DNA of 40,165 nt from Chryseobacterium potabilaquae (GTDB lineage: Bacteria; Bacteroidota; Bacteroidia; Flavobacteriales; Weeksellaceae), in contig NZ_CACVBR010000036.1 in assembly GCF_902728265.1 (NCBI RefSeq), forward strand, positions 1-40,165, read 5' to 3'. Below, piece by piece: positions 31,526-40,070 of this stretch. The stretch's first letter is position 1. Every line of letters starts with the position of its first letter. The position numbers and the translations under genes were made by a program. The notes beneath the pieces were generated by a model. The model was not told the origin of the DNA. It did not search any database and was given only the letters and a program-made list of their open reading frames with translations.

Positions 31526-31987
31526 ATGAAAAACCTATCCACTCTACAAAAAGAAGCTTCTTTAAATATCATTTATCAAGCAGATATCCACTGGATTTCG
31601 TATGTTCAACCTATTGCTTTTATAATCTTTGGCTTTGTTGGAGTTATTGGACATATATTAAAAATATTTATATTATTTTCCATTTTCTTTGCATTTCTGT
31701 TCATCAAAGGAATTACTCATTTTCTTCAGAATAAAAATACCTTTATATATGTCTATCATAAACATCTCACATTTTCAACAGGAATCCTGGGGAAAACCAT
31801 CATCGATATTTCTCTTGATAAAACTGAAGGTATTAAAGTATTTCAAAATGTTTTGGGTAGAATATTGAACTTCGGTACTTTAACTATTACTACCGGAGAT
31901 GTCACATATTCTTATAAGATAAAAGATCCAATAGGTTTAAGAAATGCTATTATGGAACAAACTAAAAAAATTGCAATTACCGGATAA
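31526..31987 (+). CDS. Membrane protein with bacterial PH (bPH2-like) domain
   Basis: The start is set at the ATG at 31526 (153 residues); the same frame also has a TTG at 31469 that would add 19 polar residues. Two adjacent membrane helices (about 30-68: YVQPIAFIIFGFVGVIGHIL and FILFSIFFAFLFI) are followed by a PH-like domain. It has the bPH2 pattern FIYVYHKHLTFSTGILGKTI, DISLDKTEGIKVFQNVLGRI, NFGTLTITTG and final KDPIGLRNAI. Such proteins (former DUF304) are membrane-bound and of mostly unknown role. It stands alone, facing the tRNA, so it may be either chromosomal or the last gene of the element. Confidence 0.75.
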   Translation: MKNLSTLQKEASLNIIYQADIHWISYVQPIAFIIFGFVGVIGHILKIFILFSIFFAFLFIKGITHFLQNKNTFIYVYHKHLTFSTGILGKTIIDISLDKTEGIKVFQNVLGRILNFGTLTITTGDVTYSYKIKDPIGLRNAIMEQTKKIAITG

Positions 31988-32142
31988 GGGCATAAAACAT
32001 AAAAGGAAATTATAATAAAAAAGAATTAAGTTCTTTATTTTATATTTCTCTTTAATACTAAAATACCTGTACACAAAAAAGAATAATTTAGGTTATCGAT
32101 ATTTACTTACTATTTTTGACTCTATGCTAATTAAAATAATTT

Positions 32143-32166
32143 CTGGGGGTAAAACTGGGGGTAAAC
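32143..32166. repeat. Two tandem 12-bp repeats (CTGGGGGTAAAA/C)
   Basis: CTGGGGGTAAAA (32143-32154) and CTGGGGGTAAAC (32155-32166) are adjacent copies in otherwise AT-rich DNA. They lie just beyond the terminator of the tRNA gene, where integrase arm sites or attachment-site remnants are often found. Confidence 0.6.
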
Positions 32167-32170
32167 ACAC

Positions 32171-32193
32171 AAAAAAGCCCCTAAAATAGGGGC
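32171..32193 (-). terminator. Terminator of the tRNA-Arg gene
   Basis: On the minus strand GCCCCTATTTTAGGGGC folds into a 6-bp GC-rich stem followed by six T's, 7 bases after the tRNA 3' end. Confidence 0.85.
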
Positions 32194-32199
32194 GATTAG

Positions 32200-32271
32200 T
32201 GACCGCAGAAGGATTCGAACCCTCACTGTCGGAGCCGAAATCCGAAGTTCTATCCATTAAACTATGCAGCC
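32200..32271 (-). tRNA. tRNA-Arg (anticodon TCG)
   Basis: A full cloverleaf can be drawn on the minus strand. The acceptor GGCTGCA pairs with TGCGGTC (one G-T and one T-G wobble). The D arm is GTTT/GAAC. The anticodon arm is TCGGA/TCCGA with loop TTTCGGC (anticodon TCG, positions 34-36). The T arm is GAGGG/CCTTC around TTCGAAT, with discriminator A. No 3' CCA is encoded, as usual in Bacteroidetes. It reads CGA and related arginine codons. The 3' end of tRNA genes is a frequent integration target for conjugative elements; the element lies on that side. Confidence 0.95.
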
Positions 32272-32280
32272 GTTTTGTGA

Positions 32281-32300
32281 GTACTATTTTTATATAGTAC
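32281..32300. repeat. Hairpin between outer-membrane gene and tRNA (GTACTAT/ATAGTAC)
   Basis: A perfect 7-bp inverted repeat with a 6-base loop lies in the 35-base gap between the barrel gene stop and the tRNA. It has no T-tract. It may be an RNA-processing hairpin for a joint transcript. Confidence 0.4.
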
Positions 32301-32306
32301 ATTCAA

Positions 32307-34088
32307 TTAGAAAGTGATCTTTACTCCTCCCAAAATTTGTGCACCTAAGACTTTATAGCCCTTGTACGTTTGGTATTTTGAACTGAGAAGATTATTTCCG
32401 AGCGCAAAAATACTGAAATTTTTGTGAACTTTATACTCTGCTGAAAGATTTATATCTGCATATCCTCCTACTTTGTCATTCATATTTTCAGTAGATTGAT
32501 AAACCATCCCATTTTGAGCCGTTGGATCAGAGACTCCTTCTATGAGATAAGAATTTGTCGTTCTGTCACTTGCAAATATTCCTTTAAACCCTAACAACAA
32601 TTTTTTATCAAGCATTGTATATTTAGCACCAATACTCGCCGTAACTAATGGGACGTTATAAATATTTTCATAGTTTTTCAAATCATACTTTGTAAACTTT
32701 ACTTCCCCATCTAAAACTAAATTAGCCAAAGGGAAATATTGAACGCTTCCTTTTATATCACTTACATTACCATCATCATAAACCGCCGAAAAGGTGTTAG
32801 CAAAATTGTATGCTGAACGATTTAAAGTATACATATTATCAAATAAGCTATTAGCTTTAAAGAACATAATATCCTTCATTTTTCCATATCCGGCAGAGAA
32901 ATCATACTTTAACGTTTCATCAATGTCTCCTTTTAGCCCAAAATAAAAATGATATTTGGTTTGTGTAGGCCTTAAAAACTGGTCAGAAAGGATAAAAGGA
33001 TTTGCTTGTAACATTTCTGAATACGTATTCAACTTTAAACCCCCATCTACTCCACCATAAAATTTAAAACCATTAGCCGCAGCAAGTTGAAACTCTGCCT
33101 GTGGAAACCAATATGTTTTATTATTTTTTATTTGACCGTCCCAAAGATCACTTGAGTTCTTAGCATTTAAAAAATCAAATGATGATCCCAGCATTAAATA
33201 AGATTCTCCTTTTCGGAAAGTAACCTTGGGTGTTAGACTTGTATTAAAAAAATTTGATGAATTTTTATCTCTAATGGCAAAATCCGTTTTTATTGTTTCT
33301 AAGCCCACTCCTAGATCTGCATTAAGGCTTATCCCCGAACTTCCGATATCAATAGCATGTTTTGAAAAATTAGCTAAAATAGAGGCCTGATTTTCTTGCG
33401 CATCAAAATGATCTTTTAAAAATAAAGACTTTACTCTTACATCATTTAGAATTTCATTTGAGTAAAAATCATAATATCCATTGACCTTAAATTGATTCAC
33501 TTTTTGTTTCAAATCAATGTCAGATGAAGGCTCGAGAGCATAAATACCATAATAATTATAATTATCTATTCCGTATTCGGCATTCACATTAAATTTCCCT
33601 TTATCGCCATAAGAATTAAGAAATGCTCCTAGTGTTCCCGAATTTTGTTTGGAATTCCACATATATTCCTTTTTTAAGCCCTGAGTGGAGAGTACATGAA
33701 CATCAGCTCCCACTTCCAGTTTGTTTTCAAGGGTTTTGGAAATATTAGCATCACCTAAAATTTTACCATAATTTCCCATTCCAAACTGAAAATAGTTATT
33801 TTGAGCTGCACCATCAAATTTTGGAGCTATATCTTCTCCTTGAATAGTAGAGGTCTTAAAATCAGAAGATGCCGGAACATCTGTAATGTTATATTTTACA
33901 GGATTCTGAGATTTTTCTTCAGGTGGATAGTTTTTAATTGTTTCCACAGAAGTCTTCTTCTTTTCAATCTTCTTTATTTCAGGCTCTCTTTTTTTATTAA
34001 GAATAAGTTTCTCTTCTTTAATTTGGGAAAACGCAAACTGCGAAATCCCTAAAAATAGTATAGATAGTATTTGAATTTTCTTGTTCAT
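32307..34088 (-). CDS. Outer-membrane beta-barrel protein, TonB-dependent-receptor-like
   Basis: A 593-residue exported protein with signal peptide (MNKKIQILSILFLGISQFAF, then SQ). A Lys/Glu-rich periplasmic linker (about 22-60) follows. The rest alternates polar and hydrophobic residues over many predicted strands (AGADVHVLSTQ-like, KFYGGVDGGLKLNTYS, SLSAEYKVHKNFSIFALGNN) and ends with phenylalanine (ILGGVKITF), the usual outer-membrane sorting end. The repeated 'ladder' resembles the barrel of TonB-dependent receptors, but no plug domain is visible. It lies downstream of the big TPR protein gene on the same strand, a pairing kept in many Flavobacteriia. It may form a complex with it; substrate is unknown. 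Confidence 0.75.
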   Translation of the reverse strand: MNKKIQILSILFLGISQFAFSQIKEEKLILNKKREPEIKKIEKKKTSVETIKNYPPEEKSQNPVKYNITDVPASSDFKTSTIQGEDIAPKFDGAAQNNYFQFGMGNYGKILGDANISKTLENKLEVGADVHVLSTQGLKKEYMWNSKQNSGTLGAFLNSYGDKGKFNVNAEYGIDNYNYYGIYALEPSSDIDLKQKVNQFKVNGYYDFYSNEILNDVRVKSLFLKDHFDAQENQASILANFSKHAIDIGSSGISLNADLGVGLETIKTDFAIRDKNSSNFFNTSLTPKVTFRKGESYLMLGSSFDFLNAKNSSDLWDGQIKNNKTYWFPQAEFQLAAANGFKFYGGVDGGLKLNTYSEMLQANPFILSDQFLRPTQTKYHFYFGLKGDIDETLKYDFSAGYGKMKDIMFFKANSLFDNMYTLNRSAYNFANTFSAVYDDGNVSDIKGSVQYFPLANLVLDGEVKFTKYDLKNYENIYNVPLVTASIGAKYTMLDKKLLLGFKGIFASDRTTNSYLIEGVSDPTAQNGMVYQSTENMNDKVGGYADINLSAEYKVHKNFSIFALGNNLLSSKYQTYKGYKVLGAQILGGVKITF

Positions 34089-34121
34089 CTCTTCTTTATT
34101 TGAAAAATATATGGATATTTA

Positions 34122-34157
34122 TTACACATCAATAGTGTAACAATGAACACTCATTGT
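34122..34157. repeat. Two adjacent short hairpins between the TPR and barrel genes
   Basis: TTACAC/GTGTAA (34122-34127 and 34135-34140) and ACAATGA/TCATTGT (34140-34146 and 34151-34157, loop ACAC) are perfect stems in the 135-base gap. Neither has a T-tract, so transcript stability or processing is more likely than termination. Confidence 0.4.
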
Positions 34158-34223
34158 ACCTATTATCAATGCTTTTCCCCAGTCCGAATATATTATTCCC
34201 ACAGGATACAATTATTTTTAGCT

Positions 34224-37187
34224 TTACTTTTTAATGGTCTTTTTAACCTCCTTAGCTTCTGCTACAATCTCAGGAAAATCTTTATAATTTTCAATAATCT
34301 GATCGCACGTATAGCTAGCCTGATAATTATCTTTTAACCCTACATAGTTCTTGGCCATTAATACCAACGCTTTGGCTCCCCAATATTCTTCAGAAGCATA
34401 ATTGTTAGCAAGTTTAAAGATGGTTTCGTTAGAAGATTTAAAAGCCTTTCCTTTATTTTGATAATATGCTTTGGCATACAAGGCTTCCGCAGCTACCGAA
34501 ATATTAGAAGATTTTTCAAGAGAAGTAAATGCCGTTTGTGCCTCTTTATCTTTTCCTGAATTCATAAGACTTCTTGCTTTGATTACTTTTGCTGTTTCAA
34601 TAACTGCAGAAGAGTTTTTATTATTAGCAATCACAGCATCTGCCAATTTCTCGGCTTGTGAAAAATTCTTCTCATCAGCATATGACTTCATTAATTCTAC
34701 ATTGGCGTAGTTTCTAATATTTACATTAGAAGAATTTTTGAGAGTTTCTAAATATTTTCTTGCTTCCGAGCTATCCCCTTGTGCAATATAAATTTGTGCC
34801 AGACGAGTCTGTGCATCATCTTGATAATCATTTTGGACATTCGCTATTTCCTGCAAAACTAATAAAGCCTTTGTCGTATTTTTAGTTTGATAATAACTTT
34901 CTCCCAATTCATATTTGGCCTGATAAAGACCTTCTCCTGTAGGATTTTGCGTTAAATACTTTTCATAGTAAGTAATCGCACTTTTATAATCTTTCTTACT
35001 AAAATATTGTTTTGCTGTAGAAAGGTTGATTTCATCAATTTCAGCAGCATCAACGTTGATACCGATATTTCTTGCAAAGCTTTCATATCCTGAAACATCT
35101 CCACTTTTTGTAAAGAGAGGCTTCGCTGCCTGAACTATCTTCTCAGCATAGGCTGTATTTTTATATTGCTCACCCAGAGATTTCAACTCGGATAAAGCTT
35201 TATCATTCTGATTTTGATCAATGTAATTTTGAGCTCTGTATATAGAAGCATTAGCTACTAAATCTTTATCAGAAGAAGTTTTAATTACTTTTCCAAAAAA
35301 ATCATTAGAATCAGCATAATCATCCTGTGCAGCATAGGCAGTTCCTATTTCATATTGAGCATCATCATAATATTCAGATCCCGGATATTTGGATAAAAGA
35401 TTTTTTAAATTACTGATCTTGGCCTGAGTATCTCCTTTAAAGCCAAAAGCCATTGCCTTTTGATATAAAGTATAATCAGTTGCATCTTCATTTTTATCAT
35501 AGATCGCAATTGCTTGATTGAGATCATTATTTGCATAATAAATATCTGCTAAACGAAGTTCTGCATCATTTTTAAACTCCGTTTTTGGATTATTTAAATA
35601 TTGCTTAAAATAGGTAGCTGCTTGATCAAACTTTTTACTTTTAAAATAGGCGTACCCTAAATCGTATGGCAGCTGCTGTTTTTCAGGAAAACTTTCAGAC
35701 AACAATTTTTCATATCGCACAATCGCTGAAGGATAGTTCCCTTTTTGATAATACACCTGTGCTACCCAATATAAAGCTCTATTGTGAAATTCTTTATTAA
35801 TATTGAATTCAAGGCTTCTCAAAAAATATCTTTCCGCTTCATCATAGTTCCCTTTATTGAATTCTTCAGTCCCTAATAAATAAGACACTTCCTGATCCAC
35901 TTTATCAATATCCGGAGAAGAATTTTGTAGTCTATCGATAGCATTCAGAGTCTCTTTGTAATTTCCCGAATATAAATACGATTTAACCAATAGTGATCTC
36001 ATTTCCGCTATGTTAGCATCATTAGGATTTTTATTGATATAGTTTTGAATAACCACTGAAGGATTTTCAAATGGATTTCCGATATCATACCCTAATTTTG
36101 CATATTGCTCATGGGCCAGTTTTTTTACTTTTGCATCATAATCCATCTGATAGGAAGATCGAAAAGCAGATAATGCTTCTTGTTTTTTACCTACCGCTAA
36201 ATATGCATTTCCTAACTGATAATAAGCATTTTGTGCCAATGCCGAGTGAGAGTTAATAAGTTGATTATAATAAGAAACCGCCTCGTCGTATTTCTTTAAT
36301 TGAGCAGCGACAAACCCCATTTCATAAAGATCATTCTCGGAAGGATTCTGCTGGACAGCTAAATAATCTTTTAGATGCGGATATGCTCCATTATAATCCT
36401 TTTTCATGAAATAACTTTCTCCAATAATCTTATGAACCTCTGCTTTATATGAGTCTGAAATATTTTCATTTAGCAAAGCGTTTCCTTCAGAAATTGCTTT
36501 ATCATAGTTTTTTTCATTATAATATAGCTGAACATAATAAGGTCGTACTAATTTGGAATACTTATCTTGATCTTTTATAGAATCAAAATAATGGAAAGCC
36601 TTATCATTTTGCCTATTGGCATAATATAAATGTCCTAGCATATAGGCTATATCACTTTTTTGAGATCCCTCTGCTGTTTTATAGGCTTCTTCCAGAGCTT
36701 CTGTTGCTCCTTTAGAATCCCCGGTCATGAATTTCGCATACCCAAGCTTGAGAATATATTGGGTATTCTCTTCTTCTGATAATTGGTATTGATTCACTTT
36801 TTTCAAAGTTTCCAATGCCTTTTCAAAATCTTTTTTAGCCAGGTAATAATCTGCTAAAGGTAAATTAGCCTGAGCAAAATAAGCAGAATTTGGATATTCT
36901 TTCATAAAAGCCGTTAAGCCTTCCTCTGCATGATTTTTTTGCAGAATAACCCCAATTACATTATCAAAAAATTGGGCAGCTTCTTTTCGTGACTTAGACA
37001 AATTTTGATTGTAAAAATATTGTCTTGCGTATTCATATTGAGAAGCATTATATATTTTAGTTTGATAAAGATTTTCTGCTAGATCAAATCTATAGTTTTC
37101 TTTTTCTATAAAGTATTGAGACTGTTGAGCCTCGAAAGCTCCAAAATAGAGAACTGCAGTCGCTAGGAATATTTTTTTTGATTTCAT
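34224..37187 (-). CDS. Large exported tetratricopeptide-repeat protein
   Basis: A 987-residue protein with a signal peptide (MKSKKIFLATAVLYFGAFEA). Nearly its whole length is made of TPR units: repeated patterns such as YILKLGYAKFMTGDSKGATE, AYYQLGNAYLAVGKKQEALS, YDLGYAYFKSKKFDQAATYF and YELGESYYQTKNTTKALLVL, all with the W-LG-Y-A-P-type spacing of about 34 residues. TPR arrays are protein-binding scaffolds. With the following outer-membrane barrel gene it forms a two-gene unit driven by the promoter at 37225-37255. It is probably periplasmic; it may support cell-envelope assembly or gliding/secretion functions, which is an inference. Confidence 0.85.
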   Translation of the reverse strand: MKSKKIFLATAVLYFGAFEAQQSQYFIEKENYRFDLAENLYQTKIYNASQYEYARQYFYNQNLSKSRKEAAQFFDNVIGVILQKNHAEEGLTAFMKEYPNSAYFAQANLPLADYYLAKKDFEKALETLKKVNQYQLSEEENTQYILKLGYAKFMTGDSKGATEALEEAYKTAEGSQKSDIAYMLGHLYYANRQNDKAFHYFDSIKDQDKYSKLVRPYYVQLYYNEKNYDKAISEGNALLNENISDSYKAEVHKIIGESYFMKKDYNGAYPHLKDYLAVQQNPSENDLYEMGFVAAQLKKYDEAVSYYNQLINSHSALAQNAYYQLGNAYLAVGKKQEALSAFRSSYQMDYDAKVKKLAHEQYAKLGYDIGNPFENPSVVIQNYINKNPNDANIAEMRSLLVKSYLYSGNYKETLNAIDRLQNSSPDIDKVDQEVSYLLGTEEFNKGNYDEAERYFLRSLEFNINKEFHNRALYWVAQVYYQKGNYPSAIVRYEKLLSESFPEKQQLPYDLGYAYFKSKKFDQAATYFKQYLNNPKTEFKNDAELRLADIYYANNDLNQAIAIYDKNEDATDYTLYQKAMAFGFKGDTQAKISNLKNLLSKYPGSEYYDDAQYEIGTAYAAQDDYADSNDFFGKVIKTSSDKDLVANASIYRAQNYIDQNQNDKALSELKSLGEQYKNTAYAEKIVQAAKPLFTKSGDVSGYESFARNIGINVDAAEIDEINLSTAKQYFSKKDYKSAITYYEKYLTQNPTGEGLYQAKYELGESYYQTKNTTKALLVLQEIANVQNDYQDDAQTRLAQIYIAQGDSSEARKYLETLKNSSNVNIRNYANVELMKSYADEKNFSQAEKLADAVIANNKNSSAVIETAKVIKARSLMNSGKDKEAQTAFTSLEKSSNISVAAEALYAKAYYQNKGKAFKSSNETIFKLANNYASEEYWGAKALVLMAKNYVGLKDNYQASYTCDQIIENYKDFPEIVAEAKEVKKTIKK

Positions 37188-37224
37188 TCTTTATTGGAAT
37201 AAAAAAATTAGTCTATAATAGCAA

Positions 37225-37255
37225 CGAAAGTAGAGAAAAGATATTGCTTAAACAA
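37225..37255 (-). promoter_or_regulatory. Promoter of the TPR-barrel operon
   Basis: On the minus strand TTG (37255-37253) is followed after 20 bp by TACTTTCG (37232-37225), a one-base variant of TAnnTTTG. The distance to the ATG at 37187 is about 35 bases. Confidence 0.55.
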
Positions 37256-37325
37256 GTCTATACAAGGTATATTGAAAAAAAATGGAAATTTTAGCTATTT
37301 TTTAACATACTTTTATAATAATCAT

Positions 37326-37333
37326 TACTTTTG
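37326..37333 (+). promoter_or_regulatory. -7 promoter box (TACTTTTG) of the permease gene
   Basis: TACTTTTG fits TAnnTTTG. It contains the TTG at 37331 that opens the reading frame, so the true start must be the ATG at 37370. Confidence 0.55.
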
Positions 37334-37369
37334 TTTTTTTTCAAACCTATATATAAATTTACACACTTA

Positions 37370-39040
37370 ATGAGTCAACTTTTTAGAAGAAAAAATTATT
37401 CGGAAACAGATACCTCTACCCATCTTTTAAGGGTTTTGGGGGTGTGGGACATTGTCTTTTTTGGCATTGCAGCCATTATTGGAGCAGGAAGTTTCAGTAG
37501 CTTAGGAGAAGCCGTTTTTAGAGGTGGACCCGGAGTTATTTTACTTTATATGATTTGTGGTTTTGCTTGTGGTTTTACGGCGCTTTGTTATGCAGAATTC
37601 GCGAGTAGAATCCCTGCTGCTGGTTCAGCTTATACATACGCCTATGCCAGTTTTGGAGAACTGATAGCATGGGTCATAGGCTGGGCATTGATTATGGAAT
37701 ATTCTTTTGGAAATATATACGTTGCATTTTCTTGGTCAGATTATTTCACAAGCTTTTTAGGACGACTGGGAATGCATATTCCTGATTATCTTACGTGTAG
37801 TTATACCGAAGCTAAAAAAGCTTTTATGAGTGGATCTGAAAACAGAGAACTCATTAATGCATGGAAAACAGCTCCATTAATGGGAAGCCTGAAATTTATT
37901 GTTGATATTCCGGCATTGGTCATTAATGGATTAATTACGTGGCTTTGTTACATTGGAGTTAAAGAAAGTAAAAATTTTAATAACTCTTTGGTAATTTTAA
38001 AATTAGCTGTTATTATTTTGGTTATTCTTATTGGCTTCGCTTACATTAATACAGACAATTGGACTCCTATAAGTGTAGAAACCGGAACTCCTTCCTTTAT
38101 GCCTAATGGTTTTGCAGGAGTAATGAGCGCTGTTTCGGGGGTGTTTTTCGCCTATATTGGCTTTGATGCCCTGAGTGTTCTTTCAGAAGAAACCAAAGAC
38201 CCTCAAAAGACTTTACCAAAAGGAATGATTATTTCATTGGTTTTATGTACTGTTATTTACATTGCCTTAACCCTGGTACTGACAGGAATGGTGGACTATA
38301 GAAAATTTGACGGTGTAGGCGATCCTCTTTCTTTTATTTTTGAAAAGAGCAATGCAAATGTTGCCTGGATGGAACTTACGGTTTCTTTTGTCGCTATTGT
38401 TGCTATTACTACTGTTTTATTAGTTTTCCAAATGGGACAGCCTAGAATTTGGTATGCAATGAGTCGTGATGGATTAATGCCTCAAAAATTCCAGGAAGTA
38501 CATCCAAAATATAAGACCCCGGCATTTGCGACCATTATTACCGGAGTCGTAGTTGGTCTACCTATCTTGTTTACAGATAAATCATTTATTTTAGATTTTA
38601 CCAGCATAGGGACTATTTTCGCTTTTGTACTGGTTTGTGCAGGGGTATTATTACTTCCCGCGAAAGAAAAAATAAAGGGTAGATTTCACCTTCCTTATAT
38701 TAACGGTAAAATTATCTTTCCCATCATTTTCATTGGTGGATTAGTGGCATTTTACTTTTGGGAACCAGAGTTTTTTCAGAATTTAATGAAATGGAATGAT
38801 CCAAAAGAAGGAGAATTCAGAGCATCAATTTTCTTTTTTATTCTTATAAACATAGCCATTTGTATTTTGACTTTTATAAAAAACCTATCCTTAATACCAT
38901 TAATCGGTCTAAGCTCATGTTTATACCTTCTTACGGGAATGAGTCACGAAAACTGGTTCTGGTTTGGAATTTGGTTTTCTATAGGCCTGGTCATCTATTT
39001 CGGTTACGGTTACAGAAATAGTAAATTATCTAAAAGTTAG
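37370..39040 (+). CDS. APC-family amino-acid permease
   Basis: A 556-residue inner-membrane transporter with about 12-13 helices. The first helices carry the APC signature: VWDIVFFGIAAIIGAGSFSS (the unwound glycine-rich helix 1 binding the substrate backbone), RGGPGVILLYMICGF, YAEFASRIPAAGSAYTYAYA, GELIAWVIGWALIMEY. Later elements are FFAYIGFDALSVLSEETKDP with QKTLPKGMIISLVL, then VFQMGQPRIWYAMSRDGLMP, all typical of the cationic-amino-acid transporter/YfnA branch. It would import amino acids in symport or exchange; the substrate cannot be told. The gene is monocistronic, with a promoter before and a terminator after it. Confidence 0.9.
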   Translation: MSQLFRRKNYSETDTSTHLLRVLGVWDIVFFGIAAIIGAGSFSSLGEAVFRGGPGVILLYMICGFACGFTALCYAEFASRIPAAGSAYTYAYASFGELIAWVIGWALIMEYSFGNIYVAFSWSDYFTSFLGRLGMHIPDYLTCSYTEAKKAFMSGSENRELINAWKTAPLMGSLKFIVDIPALVINGLITWLCYIGVKESKNFNNSLVILKLAVIILVILIGFAYINTDNWTPISVETGTPSFMPNGFAGVMSAVSGVFFAYIGFDALSVLSEETKDPQKTLPKGMIISLVLCTVIYIALTLVLTGMVDYRKFDGVGDPLSFIFEKSNANVAWMELTVSFVAIVAITTVLLVFQMGQPRIWYAMSRDGLMPQKFQEVHPKYKTPAFATIITGVVVGLPILFTDKSFILDFTSIGTIFAFVLVCAGVLLLPAKEKIKGRFHLPYINGKIIFPIIFIGGLVAFYFWEPEFFQNLMKWNDPKEGEFRASIFFFILINIAICILTFIKNLSLIPLIGLSSCLYLLTGMSHENWFWFGIWFSIGLVIYFGYGYRNSKLSKS

Positions 39041-39062
39041 CATAGAAACTTTCACATATAAT

Positions 39063-39094
39063 AAAAGCAATACTATATTCGGTATTGCTTTTTT
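39063..39094 (+). terminator. Rho-independent terminator of the permease gene
   Basis: AAAAGCAATAC pairs with GTATTGCTTTT (loop TATATTCG) and is followed by more T's. It is a good intrinsic terminator with A-tract on the left, so it may also act from the opposite side. Confidence 0.85.
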
Positions 39095-39166
39095 ATTTTC
39101 ACTAATACAATAATATTGGAAAAGTTTTTGCAGTAATTCTTTAAAATAAATTAAAATACCATCACC

Positions 39167-39493
39167 ATGTCTGAAAGAATAAAAACATTCAAAGAGTTCT
39201 ATCGGTTTTACCTTACTGAGCATAGTAAAACCGGAACAAGAATCCTACACTTTATAGGAACTTTACTCATCTTTTTTGTTATAGGATACGTTATATATTC
39301 AGGGAAAGAAAGATTTTTGTGGTATATCCCGATTTTCGGATATGGCTTTGCATGGATCAGTCATGCGCTTATTGAAAGAAACAAACCAGCTACCTTCAAA
39401 TATCCATTCTGGTCGTTGATCTCGGATTTTAAATTATTTTTTGAATTATTAATAGGAAAGCAAAAGTTTAACACATTGGATAAATCTCAATGA
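39167..39493 (+). CDS. DUF962 (Mpo1-like) membrane protein
   Basis: A 108-residue protein. The start FKEFYRFYLTEHSKTGTRIL followed by HFIGTLLIFF matches the DUF962/Mpo1 pattern (YLxEHxNxxxRxLHxxG). A later AWISHALIERNKPATF contains the second histidine-containing motif. There are two membrane helices (about 28-47 and 52-68). The conserved His residues (19, 28, 66) are those thought to bind iron in yeast Mpo1, an alpha-oxidation dioxygenase; bacterial function is unproven. Confidence 0.85.
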   Translation: MSERIKTFKEFYRFYLTEHSKTGTRILHFIGTLLIFFVIGYVIYSGKERFLWYIPIFGYGFAWISHALIERNKPATFKYPFWSLISDFKLFFELLIGKQKFNTLDKSQ

Positions 39494-39644
39494 TATTGAA
39501 AAAACAACTATTCATTTACTCTTGAAACAAAAACGCCTCCATATCTTCATTAATACCTCTAATTTTTTCGATAAATTAAATCAATAAAAGAATAAAGATG
39601 AAGTAAAAATAATTCGGCATAGTAATTGCCGCCATTGAATATAA

Positions 39645-40007
39645 ATGATACTTATGAAAAATATAATACATATGGTGAAAGGGGGGATTTTGATGATCGC
39701 CTTATTTGCAATCACGCAATGCACTGCTTCAGCCAATACTGCTAAAGGAGATGATAAAACAATGATGATGACTGTAGGCCCTCAAACAGTTGATTGCACT
39801 GGAGTTGCTCCTATGAAATGTCTTCAGGTAAAAGAAAATCAATCTGGAAACTGGATGAATTTTTATTCTACTATTGAAGGATTCACTTACGAACCGGGAT
39901 ATGAATATGTATTAAAAGTAAAAACAGAAAAAATTGCAAATCCTCCTGCAGATGCATCTTCAATAAGATACATACTTGTACAACAAGTCTCTAAAACAAA
40001 AAAATAA
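39645..40007 (+). CDS. DUF4377 lipoprotein
   Basis: A 120-residue exported protein. The start may be the ATG at 39645 or, three codons on, 39654 (MKNIIHMVKGG). A signal region with lipobox-like LFAITQC (cysteine about residue 26) is followed by the DUF4377 core: VGPQTVDCTGVAPMKCLQVK, FYSTIEGFTYEPGYEYVLKV, NPPADASSIRYILVQQVSK. Two cysteines (about 51 and 59) could form a disulfide. DUF4377 is a small domain often found with META/HslJ-like proteins in Bacteroidetes; function is unknown. Confidence 0.85.
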   Translation: MILMKNIIHMVKGGILMIALFAITQCTASANTAKGDDKTMMMTVGPQTVDCTGVAPMKCLQVKENQSGNWMNFYSTIEGFTYEPGYEYVLKVKTEKIANPPADASSIRYILVQQVSKTKK

Positions 40008-40040
40008 GCTTTAAAGTATACTTTATTTGATTAGAAAAGA

Positions 40041-40070
40041 AGCCGTCTCATTTTCCCTGGGGCGGTTTTT
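40041..40070 (+). terminator. Terminator after the DUF4377 gene
   Basis: CCGTCTC (40043-40049) pairs with GGGGCGG (40059-40065) including two G-T pairs, loop ATTTTCCCT, followed by five T's. Confidence 0.65.

Noticed and set aside
32093..32302. A 69-residue protein gene on the minus strand
   Set aside because: It covers the tRNA-Arg gene and its terminator; the frame is a by-product of the tRNA sequence.
34140..34157. ACAATGA/TCATTGT hairpin as terminator of the TPR gene
   Set aside because: There is no T-tract on either side, and the barrel gene downstream has no promoter of its own that I can see, so read-through is expected.
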